Positions 33,077 through 43,763 are shown, counted from the first letter of the stretch. The stretch is 64,000 nt of DNA from Mesotaenium endlicherianum (GCA_009602735.1 WELA01013787.1:224547-288546); one strand, 5' to 3'. Translations and numbers: made by a program. The notes: generated by a model not told the origin, from the sequence alone.

Positions 33077-34330
33077 GTGAATGACCAGTATCCAAACCAT
33101 TATGACCTCATCATGCAACGCGAAGAGGAGGGCTACACCAGCGTCAACATGCCGACTCCCTTGGTTTGGCAACCTCGGATTATGGAGCAACTAGAAGCTG
33201 TGAGTAACAGGGACCGTGGCCCGCAAGAGCTGCTGCCAGTTCCTTATCCAGTTAAGTCTGCTGCCAATTTGATGCCTGGAGTAGACCCGCTGCCGCAAGG
33301 CATTGTGAGGATGGAAGATCCTTTTTGCAGGAGAGGAGTAGTAGTGCTGGAATTGTTCGCCGGACTTGGTACTGGAACCATCTCACTGATTCAGCGAGGT
33401 ATCCAGGTATCCAAAGTGTTGTATGTGGACAATGATGAGTGTGCTTTCACAGCATTTAAGGAGGTCATGAGTTAGATGCGGCAAATGTACCAATTCAAGG
33501 CGTTGGTGCCACTAGTTTGGTGCGTCTTGCTGGAGGAAACATTCTCGATGTGAAGTCTGAGGACCTGTATGGCTACAGGATTGACTGGATCTTTGCGAGA
33601 TTCCCTTGTCAACCTTTCTCGCAAGCTGGGAACAAGAGGGGATTTAATGACCCGCGAGCACAACACTAGGGATGGATGGAAAAAATCATCGGTATGCTGC
33701 GGGAACGCCAGCATCTCTACCCACCAGTGTTTGTGATTGAGAATGTACATCTAGGGATGGATTACAACCAAATGAAGCCAGGAGATCCATGGCTGGTCTT
33801 TGACTCCACCCTGGGTCATCATGTATTGATCAACGACGCCAAGCACGGAGGACTCTCACACCGGGCCAGACTATTCTGGACCAACGGCATGTCCATTGAA
33901 ATCTTGAGGGAGATGGAGGACATTACGCGGCGCACACCAACGGCAGTATCTGTGGGAGAAGCACTGATGGTGGAAACCAAGCCAGTGATCAAGAGGGATT
34001 CCTATCCACAGTACGTCGTCAACAAGCCAGGCCGGCCAAGGGTGGTGCTGCCCACCTTCACGGCATACCCAGGATCACGCGCATTCGTGAATGGAGGACC
34101 AGGAATGGTCAAGAATGCGCACAACAGAGAAGCTCAGTGGAGAGAGCCGACAACTGAAGAGAAGGGAAGGTGCCTCGGGGTACCCAACTCCATTGCACAA
34201 GAAATTGTTGGGATGGTGGGAAAGGACGACGCTGGGAAGATATTTGTCAATATGATTGGACATCACTCCATGACGTGGTTGGTGGAGACGTTTATGACTT
34301 GGCAGCGGATGACGTTCTCTGACAAGCCTA
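33077..34330 (+). pseudogene. C5-cytosine DNA methyltransferase domain within pol of element M
   Basis: Ordered motifs of C5-methyltransferases are visible. Motif I V-L-E-L-F-A-G-L-G-T-G (about 33343-33375) binds SAM. Acidic V-D-N-D-E (33427-33441) fits motif II. Motif IV F-P-C-Q-P-F-S-Q-A-G (33601-33630) contains the catalytic Cys. Motif VI is I-E-N-V (33736-33747). Motif VIII-like is H-R-A-R-L-F-W (33859-33879). Motif IX-like is E-E-K-G-R-C-L-G-V-P (about 34156-34185). Motif X-like is G-H-H-S-M-T-W (near 34258). One frame change near 33470 and one stop near 33667 disable it. It sits between protease and RT on the pol strand, so it is part of the retroelement and not a host gene. It would methylate cytosine in DNA, perhaps the element's own copies. 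Confidence 0.85.
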
Positions 34331-36380
34331 TGCCCAGGCCGAGACCAATAACGATTGGAGTCCATGTGGTGCCAACCTCTGATCAGAGAGCTATCAGAGA
34401 AGCGCATCAGCAACAAGAAGAGTATGGTGTTGAAAGGGACGCAGCTGAGGCTGACCAAGGTGAAGCACTAAGAGAAACCAGAGTGGCAGAGCTGACCAGG
34501 TGTCGAGACCTACTGACACGAATTGACAATCGGATGACGGCTCTACACGACCCTCTGGAAAGAGAGCTGCGAAGGCTGCGGGAAGACGTAGCCATGGAAG
34601 ACCAGGCAACTGGTGAAGCAAACCCTTTGGCGAGCGCTGCAGCAAGCAAATCACAGGAGGTCCCATTATCTGCAGAACGCTCCAGCCAAATATTTGTGAG
34701 GACGCCGGAATGGGAGGAAGAGACCAATTCTGAGTTACGGAACATGGCCCAAGACCAGGTCTACGGAAGCCCATCCCTAGACGCGGCAACGTCAAGATAT
34801 GAAGAACGCCAGTGCAATATTGGCGAATGGGCCGAAGAATGCAGTCAGAATCCAGGAAATTCTGGAGGGTCTGGAAAGACCATTTGCCTGGAGGTGATTT
34901 TTGAAGAACGCAGGAAGGAGACGGTCGAGAGATTGCCCGCCACACCTGTTCTAATGAGCCCAGAGCCAAAGGGCAACCACAGGACACAGTTGGCAGCACA
35001 GCTGAGTCGATCACCAGGCAAATCATGGAGCAGTTGCTGGAAGCAGACGTCCCTCGACTCAAGGAAGAGAAAGTGGCAAAAGCAGCTCTCGCTCTACAAT
35101 CAGCCATCATCATCATGGCGAGGCTCAACAAAGGAGGGGATGAAGAATCGCCGCCTCCTGGAACAGAGAAGCCGGAGGAGGGAGAGGAGGGAGGGAGGAG
35201 GAAGGGAAAAAATTCCACGTGTTCCCACGCCAGAGTTGGATCTGCTTGACTTACAGGAGCTGAGAACAGACGACTGGATAGCTGACCACCTGATGGGGCC
35301 AAGCCCGGCAGACCTTTATGAAGAATTAAGGTCACCAACATCCAGTGCCCCTACTGCCAGTCTTCCAGTGGCAGAGCCCAAGTCAACCGCACGACCGCCG
35401 CAACGGCAGGAGGTGACTGCCTGCACTGCTAAAGTGGAGACAGCGCAAGGTAAGCCCGAGGGTTGCGCAAGCAGACCAAGGAAGGTGGCCCGTGAGAGTA
35501 ACGCATCTTTTAGGAGGATGCTAAAGCGATAGTTCAAGCATAAAGGAAGGCTCAAAGAGAAGGCGTTCCGCGAGGAACCAGAGTCCCACCTCCTCCGCCT
35601 CTGCGGGATACTTTGCAGAGAGAGGGAGAGGACGGCTTGATTTGCAAGGCAATGGCATTGGGCATTAGTGTGCCGCCAGGCATGAACACGCCATTGTTGC
35701 AACTACTAAATCTTAGGATGCAGAGGTCAGAGGCACCTGCTCCCATGACACCTGCAATCCCAGACTGGGAACTGATGGATCTGGGAAACACCATCAGCCG
35801 CTTGACCGCAGCAGATGATGCTTTCCTCGCACAACTAGCGGCACCTCAAGGGCCGCCACCGTTGACGCAGGCATGGACGGTCACACCACCCGCAAGGGAG
35901 GAGTATGGCACAACCGTTGCCCGCATGGCTACTATTGAGCAGGAGTGGGGCTGGGTAATCAGCCCTAGGACAGATCCTGCAGGTTGGCCAGTGGCAAACC
36001 AACCTCGGCCACGTGAAGAAGGAGGAACCGGGACCAGTTGGACTGCAGTTGACGAAGAAATGTTCCTGAGGCAACCCATCCGGAGGCGCCTGACGTACAC
36101 CTCACCGCAGGAGAAGCGACGCGTCATTGGGCAAGGTAAAAAGTCTAGGAAACAAGCTGCAGAGCCTATGGCAACGGAGGAGCAAGCTGCAAAGCCTGCT
36201 ACCCCACCTTCTGCTACCCCACCTGAATCAGGCAAAAAAGCATGAGAGCCAGAATCAGGCAGAAAAGCCTGAGGGCCAGGATGAGGGCAAAAAGCCCCCA
36301 TCTGCACCCACGGAGTAGCAACTGCTGGATGCCTTTGTTGGGGAGAAGCAACCTGAAACTGAGACTTTTGCCATTGGGAA
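34331..36380 (+). pseudogene. Long charged linker between methyltransferase and RT in element M
   Basis: The methyltransferase frame stays open to 35532, then related frames at 35613-36245 and 36127-36318 continue it with frame changes. The sequence is rich in Glu, Arg, Pro and Ser, with predicted helical stretches (L-E-R-E-L-R-R-L-R-E-D) and short repeats of A-E-K-P-E-G-Q. No catalytic family was recognised. It may be a spacer, an undetected domain, or noise between pol modules. Confidence 0.45.
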
Positions 36381-36381
36381 A

Positions 36382-37884
36382 ATGGTCTCAGCCCAGCAGA
36401 GAGCACAAGTAGAAAGATTGCTGAAGAAACACCGCAAGGTGTTTGCTTTTACTAAGGAGGAGATTGGTAGAACCACTGCCAGTGTGTGTGAGATCACACT
36501 AACTACTGATAACCCAGTCAGACTTGGGCCGCATAAGCTCAGTCAGACAGAGTGGGACTGTGTGGAGAAAACTTGCGGAGAGCCGCAGAAGCTCCGCATG
36601 ATTGGAAAATCTACCTCAGTGCATGGGGCTCCCACAGTAGTAGTCGCTAAAAAGGACGAGGCCGGCAATTACACTGCCACTCGTATGTGTGGATATTACA
36701 CGCGACTGAATCTCTACACAAAGCCAGACAACTATGTGATGCCTACAACGGAGCGGATCTTTGCAATTGCCACCACCGGGAAGGTGTTCAGCATCATCGA
36801 TATGCGCCAAGGCTTCAACCGAATCCCTGTGAAAACAGAAGATCGAGGTAAGACCGCTTTTTGGGCTCAAAGGGAACTTTGGCAATGGACGATAATGCCA
36901 TTTGGGCTGAGAAATGCCCCAGCCATATTTCAGAGGACTATGGATAAAGTGCTGGAGGGGCTGGATTTTGCTAAGCCATACATTGACGATGTGGTAGTAT
37001 TCAGCAAGTCCACAGAGGAGCACCCCGGGCACTTGGAACAAGTGTTCCAGCGCCTGGAGAAGTTCCATATGAAGTTGCATCCTGGGAAGTGCAGATTCTT
37101 TGAGGCACACGTGCCTTACCTAGGACATGAGATTGGGAACAATGCAATGTCCCCTCAGGCTGTGAAGACTGAGGCCATTTTTAAGATACCTGTACCTGCG
37201 AATGTGTCTAAGCTGAAGCTCTATTAGGGCTAAGCGGATACTATCGTAAGTTTGTGAAGGATTATAGCAGAATTGCTAAACCACTGACGGAACACCTGAA
37301 AAAGGATGTGCCTTTTGTGTGGACAGAAGCTCAGGAGAAAGCCATGAACGAGCTTAAGGAGCGGCTGGTAACAGCCTCAGTCTTGCGAACGCCTGGCTAC
37401 TCCAAGCCGTTCAATCTGCACACTGATTGGAGTCGTGTGGGAATTGGCGCAGTGCTCACTCAAGCCGCGAGCCCTAGAGAGGATTATGTCATTGCCTATG
37501 CCTCACGCTCTAACAATCGAGCGGAGAGCAACTACTCGTCCTACGAAGGAGAGCTACTGGCAGTGGTTTGGGCTGTCACACACTTCAGAGAGTATCTGTG
37601 GGGAAGACCCTTCACGCTGATCACGGATCACTCACCGTTACTATGGCTAATGAAGAATGGAGACCTCACTGGTAAGTTGGCTCGCTGGGCTCTCAAGCTG
37701 CAAGAGTACCAAATGACGGTGGTGCACAGAGCAAGAGTGCTCAACAACAACGCCGATGGACTCAGCAAGAACCCAGACCCATCTTCAGACAACAGAACAG
37801 GAGCTCGAGAGGACGAAGAACCGAGCAGCCCAGCAGGGTTGGTGGCCTGCTTAGCCGAAATGGCTGGAATGGATAGATGTTTCA
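36382..37884 (+). pseudogene. Reverse transcriptase and RNase H of element M
   Basis: RT blocks: first Asp in F-S-I-I-D-M-R-Q-G-F (about 36790), F-W-x-x-R then M-P-F-G-L-R-N-A-P-A-I-F (36895-36930), and Y-I-D-D (36979-36990). A stop or frameshift at 37226 separates this from L-S-G-Y-Y-R-K-F-V and RNase H (first Asp in L-H-T-D-W-S, Y-E-G-E-L-L-A-V, T-D-H-S). Block order and the gypsy-type Y-Y-R-K-F-V place it in Ty3/gypsy. It is diverged from copies A/B/C and from D, so it is a separate lineage. Confidence 0.85.
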
Positions 37885-38209
37885 TCGATCATCGCACTAC
37901 ATCTAGAGATTATCCGCAAGCAGATGGTCTGGCATAAAGGATGGTGCAAATCATTAAGTTTGCTTTGCGCAAGTTTTGCCTTAAGCATGACAAGCGTGAC
38001 TGGGATCTGGCCCTGCCATGGCTGGTTATGGGTTACAGATTTAGCAAGCAGGCTGCCTTGGCGAATTACTTGCTATATCAGACACTGTTTGGCAGAAGTC
38101 CAGTAGTGCCTAGATGCATCAAGCAGGAGATTGAACAGGTGAAAGACCTGGACAGCCTTAATGAATTGCTAAAAGTGAAGAGCTTGACCCAGGCCAGCAT
38201 AGACGTGTA
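37885..38209 (+). pseudogene. Integrase remnant of element M
   Basis: Immediately after RNase H comes Y-P-Q-A-D-G-L-A then a TAA stop where Glu is expected, then R-M-V-Q. This is the block around the third catalytic residue of the DDE integrase. The HHCC zinc domain and the first two catalytic Asp residues are absent, so several hundred bases have been deleted. The C-terminal frame runs straight into the right terminal repeat. Confidence 0.7.
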
Positions 38210-38395
38210 GTTTCAGAGTTTTGTAAGCTGTGACTTGCGAAAGTTAAGCGAAAGCCTGAAGGGCGATTTCTGGTGAATCTGACGTTGTATGTCAAGCTGC
38301 TTAGAGTGTGATTTCTGCAAACTACAATTTGCTCGCCTGTGAACCCAAGAACCTTAAGACATAAAGCCTATGTGGAAGTAAGAGACTTCCGTCCT
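38173..38395 (+). repeat. Right terminal repeat segment of element M
   Basis: Copy of 19124-19332 with a 14-bp insertion near 38275-38290. It joins directly to the integrase remnant, so the U3 part of this LTR seems to be deleted. Confidence 0.75.
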
Positions 38396-38981
38396 TGTAA
38401 GAGGAATTAAGGCAAGGCAAGTAATTTTAACCCTAAATTTTCTGCTAAGTCTTAGGATAAGCAGATGGTGAGAGCTGGGTGAAGGAGAACGTTGCTCTGA
38501 GTGTTGGTCATGGTTGCATGGTGCAAGTTCAGGAGCCCAGGGATGGGTTAACCCTGGTAAGGCTTGTCACCGACACACGTGCGAAGGTCGATCGACCATG
38601 TTTGCCCACACGTGAGGAGGGCCACCGACACATCAACCAGGTCGAAGGCACACGTGCTGAAAGGCTACGCACGTGCCGAGGGACCGACACTGTTAGGCAC
38701 GACATCATATAGAATAGAATATAATGTAAGAGAAGAATATGAGGCTTGATCTTTTAAGTAGGAAGAGAGAGAGGGATAGTACAGCTGCAAAAATAGCATA
38801 CATGGTGAAAAAGGATAGAGGGAATAGGGAGGATTTAGAAGGAAGCAGGAAGGCTCAAGAAGGATGAAAAAAGAAGGCAGGTAGGCTCAAGCAAAAAAGA
38901 AAACTCAGAGCCACACTAAGAGCTTAAAAGGCCAGATTATTAAGAGAAGAGGCAGGTAATTCAGTATGAATAATTCTTATC
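38396..38981. other. Unassigned spacer between element M and the DIRS-like element
   Basis: No gene was recognised. The region near 38560-38700 repeats CACGTG/ACACGTG words (E-box-like palindromes) and CGACAC. 38760-38930 is purine-rich (GAAGGAGGCAGG-like runs). It may include the terminal region of the DIRS-like element, but no terminal repeat was identified. Confidence 0.45.
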
Positions 38982-39960
38982 TCAATTTTTCCTATTCCTT
39001 CTCTTTTTGATGAAAGCTTCAGTCTGGTAATGTGTGTAAGGACCTGCTGTCCCCAATTCTGGGATGGCAATTATTTTTGCTGCCCTCTTGGCCTTGTCTT
39101 CTTCTTCAATAATGTATGCCTCTTTGGCCTGGTCACTTCTCCAGCCTCCTAGGTTCTTTATTGTCCTGTCTGCAATGCCCATCTTTGCAGCAGATGTAGT
39201 TGCACTCTTCTTAGAGAGTGTATGCCAAAGTCCTCTACTTTAAGACCTACAGTTGCAAACATCTTCATGCACTAATTTCTCATAGTTGAATAAGAAGGTG
39301 CACTCCCTGTTAGTGCCCCCTTTTTATCCACTGTCTGAATTAATGGCCCTTGCTCCTGGTAGTCAAGAAACTGGCTGATCAGCCTACAAAACATCTCTAC
39401 TGGGCACCAAGCTTTCCCAATCCAATGCAATGTTACTACCCTCCCTATATTTCTTTGACCACTTTTTACCTTAGGAATTAGCAGGTCCACAGATTCAATT
39501 CTCTCATGCCCCTTCACCTTCACATGTTCTAATCTAATACTGCACATATCTGAGTACCTGAGGAAACCATGGTACATAAACATAAGAGCTGCAGCTTGCA
39601 TCATTGACTTGCTACTGCTTCCTGTCCTGCAGAAAGACTCAAAATCTCAACAATTTTTTCCAGAGCAATGGGCTGCTTCTCATTATTTGGTCTAGGCAGC
39701 TCTCTACTTACTACATCTCTAATACTCTTAACGACAAGATCCTCAGTGGAGCTAGTCTTGCCTATAATGCTATGAGCAGTATATATAGTAACACTAATTA
39801 GGCAAAATTTCTGCCATGATACTTTTTGCTTCAACAATGAAGTCATGTATAAGGCACACACTTCTGGATCAGCTGGCAAATCTTGAAGTCCAAAAATTTT
39901 CACAGAATTTTTGGAACTCATACCAGTAGGTGTCATAGGTCTGAATTGGCCTGACAGCTC
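38982..39960 (-). pseudogene. Tyrosine recombinase of the DIRS-like element
   Basis: Three consecutive frames (39936-39601, 39604-39272, 39250-38982). G-F-L-R-Y-S-D-M-C-S-I-R contains the first catalytic Arg. H-T-L-S-K-K (about 39225) fits the H-x-x-R-type box. G-G-W-R-S-D-Q-A-K-E-A-Y-I holds the catalytic Tyr. It would integrate the circular DNA form by strand exchange, replacing the DDE integrase of LTR elements. Frame changes between segments suggest inactivity, although sequencing error cannot be excluded. Confidence 0.75.
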
Positions 39961-40166
39961 GGCTTCTCATTGCAGCCTCCCACCTATCCTTCTGTAGCTC
40001 CTGCAGCTCTGGGCATCTTGCTATTGTTGTAGCTGCTCACAACGTTGCCATCTAATCTCACTGCCAGTATTTCGCATAAGAAAACACCTTCGTTACCAAA
40101 TGCCGACAAGTCAGTTCCTGCATCTGTGCTGTAGCCTAGATATAAGGCATTTACACTTTCTGGGAT

Positions 40167-40860
40167 TCAGATATTCAATCCTTCTCTGTCAGATGCTGGA
40201 ACAAACACACCATTCATAAACTTAGGCCACCAGCAAGTTGAATGCCAGATAGAAACTATCATGGTGCAAACTGCTCTACATTTTCTCACATGCTCCAAAA
40301 TTTGAGGAACCAACTGAGGGGGTGGAAACGCATAGTTATTCTCCCTAGACCAGTCAGCTATGAATGCATTGACAGTCTTAACCTTGGGGTAAGGATATCT
40401 AGCATTGAATTTGCTCAACTGCCTGTTTGTAAGATGGGCAAATCTATCATTAGAGTGAGGGCCAAATGTATCTTCCACCATCTGGAATGCAGCTCTTCAC
40501 AAGCTGAAATCATCTTCTTCTTTGCCGTGCACCAGATAGTCCAGCTTCTGATTGATATTCACTTGCATCGATTCAATATCAAATGTAATCCTGGTCTGCC
40601 TGATCCATTTGAAGAATATCATACACAAACACTGGAGATCCTCCACTTCCGCTCCGCCCTTCTTGATCAGTTTTGCCACCTCCTTTGAATCTGTTCTGAT
40701 GCATACATATTTTCCCCTAAATTCTAACTGCTAAAGCAACCTGGATTGTTGTTAACTCACTCAGCATGGTGTCATCCAGACAGTCCTCAGGTGACCTTCC
40801 AGCATATAATCATCATGAGGCTGCATGTTCTCATACTTTATTTTGCAGTGTAACTCATTT
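40167..40860 (-). pseudogene. RNase H and C-terminal pol region of the DIRS-like element
   Basis: The frame at 40497-40679 has I-T-F-D-I-E then N-I-N-Q-K-L-D-Y-L, matching the end of DIRS RNase H (usually N-x-x-A-D-x-L-S). The frame at 40167-40481 has V-E-D-T-F-G, then F-N-A-R-Y-P-Y-P, then F-P-P-P-Q-L-V-P, the conserved post-RNase H block of DIRS elements. Stops separate the pieces. Confidence 0.65.
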
Positions 40861-40880
40861 GTCTCCTTGTCTTTGTCACA

Positions 40881-42080
40881 TCAACAATACACAATATGAT
40901 CAGGGCTGCTGTGCTCCTTGATAGGATAGCCATTGCAGGCTGCCATATTCTCCTTCCAGAAGCTCAACTCCTCCTTCACCTTATTTGTCAATATCAGTCT
41001 GCTGCCCCAATCTGCTGTTGTTCTTAGCAAGGCAAACATTTGTCTTGTAAACATGCCAGAGTATTCACCCACAGCCATTTTCATAGACAGCACTTGTTCT
41101 GCCTCAGCAGCTAATTGCTTACACCAAACACTGTCCTGCTCTTCTTGTTTCTCAATCAATACATGTATGGTTCTCAACACCTTGACTTTTCTACCCTTGG
41201 CCACATAAATTTTCATAGTTCTAGAGTCCAATACCATGCCCGAAAAATGCTGGACCCTGGTACACTGCAACTGTGCTTTCTCAAAATTTCTCATGATACC
41301 TGCAAGTCTGCAATCCTGCAGGACGTTCTCTTTCAATCTTGCATGCTCATCTGAGCTCTTGCACATGAATAACCAGTCGTCTAAGTAAGGAATTACTATG
41401 ATTCCTTGCCCTCTCCACAGACCAATCAATTCTTTTATCACTCTTGTGAAAACATAAGGAGCTGAAGCCATGCCAAATGGTAAATTAGTATAAACATAGT
41501 ATCTGCCTTCATACTGAAATCTAAGAAACTTAGTGAAATCTTGGTCCATCCTAATATGGTGGTATCGAGACTTCAAATCCAACGCAAAAAAGTAGCAATT
41601 CTTCTCCATGACATCTGGTAGCTTCTGTAAGCCCTCATATTCGAATGGATTTCTTACCAGACGTTTATTCGAAATCCTCAAGTCCAGAAATAGTCTTAGC
41701 TTCCATCCCTCTACCACATTCAGAGGAAAGATACAATGGGGCTTACCAGGTCTCTTCCATTCTTCTGCAGCTCTTGATGAGAGCAATTCTCCAGTTGCAT
41801 CTTTTGTAAACCTTGGGTGCTTCCTCACACCTCTATGATCTTTTCCCTCATACGCAAGAGGTTCTCCTTGCGGATTCCAGTCCATCTGATACCCATTCTT
41901 AATTACTGAAAGCACATACGAGCTGTGGCGCCATCCTTGCCACCAGCCAAAGTTACTTCTCAATCTGGAATCCATCTCGAGTTCCTCTTTGCAACACATT
42001 GCTTGCATATCATAATCTCCAACATGCGTTTTATGCACCAGCTTATTGAAATAATTCTCGTCCATAGCATCTTGCATCAT
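40881..42080 (-). CDS. Reverse transcriptase of the DIRS-like element
   Basis: 399-residue open frame. DIRS-type RT blocks are in order: K-L-R-L-F-L-D-L-R-I-S-N (block 1), F-A-L-D-L-K-S-R-Y-H-H-I (first catalytic Asp), N-L-P-F-G-M-A-S-A-P-Y-V-F, and I-P-Y-L-D-D-W-L-F (Y-L-D-D active site). The spacing differs from gypsy RT and there is no protease upstream. The frame itself is uninterrupted, but the rest of the element is broken and lacks an intact recombinase. Confidence 0.8.
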   Translation of the reverse strand: MMQDAMDENYFNKLVHKTHVGDYDMQAMCCKEELEMDSRLRSNFGWWQGWRHSSYVLSVIKNGYQMDWNPQGEPLAYEGKDHRGVRKHPRFTKDATGELLSSRAAEEWKRPGKPHCIFPLNVVEGWKLRLFLDLRISNKRLVRNPFEYEGLQKLPDVMEKNCYFFALDLKSRYHHIRMDQDFTKFLRFQYEGRYYVYTNLPFGMASAPYVFTRVIKELIGLWRGQGIIVIPYLDDWLFMCKSSDEHARLKENVLQDCRLAGIMRNFEKAQLQCTRVQHFSGMVLDSRTMKIYVAKGRKVKVLRTIHVLIEKQEEQDSVWCKQLAAEAEQVLSMKMAVGEYSGMFTRQMFALLRTTADWGSRLILTNKVKEELSFWKENMAACNGYPIKEHSSPDHIVYC

Positions 42081-42122
42081 TTCACCTATGCATCACATCA
42101 GCACACACAGGCATTGAGCCAC

Positions 42123-42211
42123 TCATGTCACAGGAAATAAATCTTTAAGCTGCAAATTCCAGGCTTTGACTTTATACAATTCTGGTCCATTGACCTCACA
42201 GACTCGAATCT
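42123..42211 (-). pseudogene. DIRS-like gag tail, downstream side of the element D insertion
   Basis: The minus strand reads I-R-V-C-E-V-N-G-P-E-L-Y then K-A-W-N-L-Q-L-K-D-L-F and a stop. Removing element D and one target-site copy joins this in the same frame to the gag-like ORF ending at 57458. This fixes the element D boundaries independently of the LTR alignment. Confidence 0.6.
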
Positions 42212-42932
42212 TGAAATGAATTGACTTACCAAATAGGCGATTAACAATTAAATGAAGATCTTTATATGAGCAAGTATTCTTTATGGTATTTTCCGTTAAC
42301 TGGTTAAACAACAAAGGACAACACGCTAGCAGAGAATAATACTCGCAAGTCAAATGCGAGTAAACTAGCATCAACAATGCAATCATTAAACTCATACATA
42401 AGCAAGGTTAGAAGACAGTGCGTATCAATGGCTTCTTGCCTTGGATTCAGATCTCTCTCAGTAAGTTGTACAAGAGAGTTGGCCTCTTTTTTGAATGCCG
42501 AACTCGGGAGCAATACCTAGCATATGTACATGGAATGAGTTTACTGTTGAACGGCAAGTGCGATGGCACGGCCTACCCGGGAGTTCACCACGCTGGCAGG
42601 ACCTCGGTTAACCAAATCCACCGCCATCTCCCATCATCCCGAATCGCCATCCATCATAGGGATGTCATCTGGCCATTCATCTAGCATATCTCACTTTGAT
42701 GCATATCGAGGCAGTTCGCTGCGACCGAGTACGGAAGTCAGCTGGCTGTCAAAGAATGTGTCAGCGAGCTGACTTAAGCTGACTTCAGCCTGCTGCTCCC
42801 AGCTGAGTGATTAAACTGATATTAAATATGAAGTCCAGCAGACTAATTATTAATTAGAGTTTAGCAGGCTGAACTTATTAAACTGTCATATTTAAATGAA
42901 TATTATATTAACCAATATACTGATTCATTATA
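42212..42932 (-). repeat. 3' LTR of element D
   Basis: 721 bp, TGAAATGAAT... to ATTCATTATA (CA changed to TA at the end). It aligns over its full length with 56732-57452. The polypurine tract lies at about 42933-42942. Confidence 0.9.
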
Positions 42933-42945
42933 ATCCCTCCAATCT

Positions 42946-43052
42946 AACGTGTTGTCGCCTCGACAACACTGACACAGGGGACATGGGTTTCCCCAACCGA
43001 AATTACTGATCCCTCTCCCATACAGCGTGCTGCGCCCTTGGCCCTCTGCCCT
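42946..43052 (-). other. 3' UTR of element D
   Basis: Short non-coding stretch between the stop of the extra ORF and the polypurine tract. Confidence 0.6.
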
Positions 43053-43260
43053 TAAGAGGGAGATGCCCCTGGGGCCCTATGGTCAGGGGAGTCAGACCTC
43101 CTCCTGTCTTGGGGTCTTCTGAAGCTTGTCAGAGATGGGGGCTCCGTGTAGGGACCTTGCGGAGAACGCAGTAATTGTGCTATTTCCTCCTGCACGGTCT
43201 GAAACTGAATGGAGGCAGCCTTATCCTAGGCAGCCCTCAAATTGACTGGTACATATATCG
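43053..43260 (-). pseudogene. Extra ORF of element D, C-terminal part
   Basis: If copy C and one TSD are removed, the frame of 50627-49941 continues here through one TAG stop. It goes on into a Gln/Glu-rich helix (V-Q-E-E-I-A-Q-L-L-R) and a Pro/Arg/Ser-rich end (F-R-R-P-Q-D-R-R-R-S) with a TAA stop near 43053. Frame continuity shows the segment is coding. No family was recognised. Confidence 0.55.
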
Positions 43261-43763
43261 TGTAGTGAAACAGATAGATAAAGTACTTAGTATAACAGAA
43301 TACTTTATCTATTCAAGACAAGGATCTTTGAACACAAGTGGTAGCTTCTTGAAAGAGAGATGGCTTCTTGAAAGTTAATATATTTCTGGATTTTGGCAAG
43401 TACAAGAGTGATTCTGGAATGTCTTTCTATGTTCTAGCTCTTGTTTATATACTTGCTACATAAGTAATTTCTAGGAAGGTGTATGTTGATGTGTTGGCAC
43501 CCAACACATCCCAAAACTTGCCACCTCTTTCTAGAATAATGTACACATGTCCTTTTGACCTAAAAATGGCACATCTGACTTTTGCCACATGGAGTTCTTC
43601 TAGGTCTTTCCTCTAACTTCGAAAATGCCTTGGAAGGTTCAAAGGACATGAACCAAGTTACTAGAGTACCTATTCACACTTGACTCCACACAATACTACT
43701 CCAAATATATTTGAAAACATTAAAATATATGCAAACTAATATATAATAACTCAAATCACTACA
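43261..43763 (-). repeat. 3' LTR of copy C
   Basis: 503 bp with TGTAGTGA...TCACTACA ends. Confidence 0.95.

Larger units (their letters stand above)
19124..38395 (+). mobile_element. Element M: degraded Ty3/gypsy retrotransposon carrying a cytosine DNA methyltransferase
   Basis: Plus-strand order: terminal repeat (19124-19332), gag (19355-20221, 24905-25581), protease (32272-33054), C5-methyltransferase (33077-34330), long linker, RT and RNase H (36382-37884), integrase remnant, terminal repeat (38173-38395). Two younger elements sit inside it. A LARD has TSD TAGAC and gypsy copy B has TSD GTCTG. In each case the coding frame resumes if the insert and one TSD are taken out. M is dead: it has frameshifts, stops, a 74-bp duplication in gag and loss of most of integrase. 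The outer ends are minimal limits. Confidence 0.85.

Noticed and set aside
34394-35341. 315-codon minus-strand ORF
   Set aside because: It is the antisense shadow of the charged linker of M pol and has no motif of its own.
36382-37884. RT of M as another member of the A/B/C family
   Set aside because: RT block wording and flanking domains differ strongly from both A/B/C and D, and M is on the opposite strand with its own terminal repeat.
42212-42932. Solo LTR
   Set aside because: First taken as solo. The polypurine tract TTGGAGGGA directly beside it and the frame test show it is the 3' LTR of element D, 14.5 kb from its partner.
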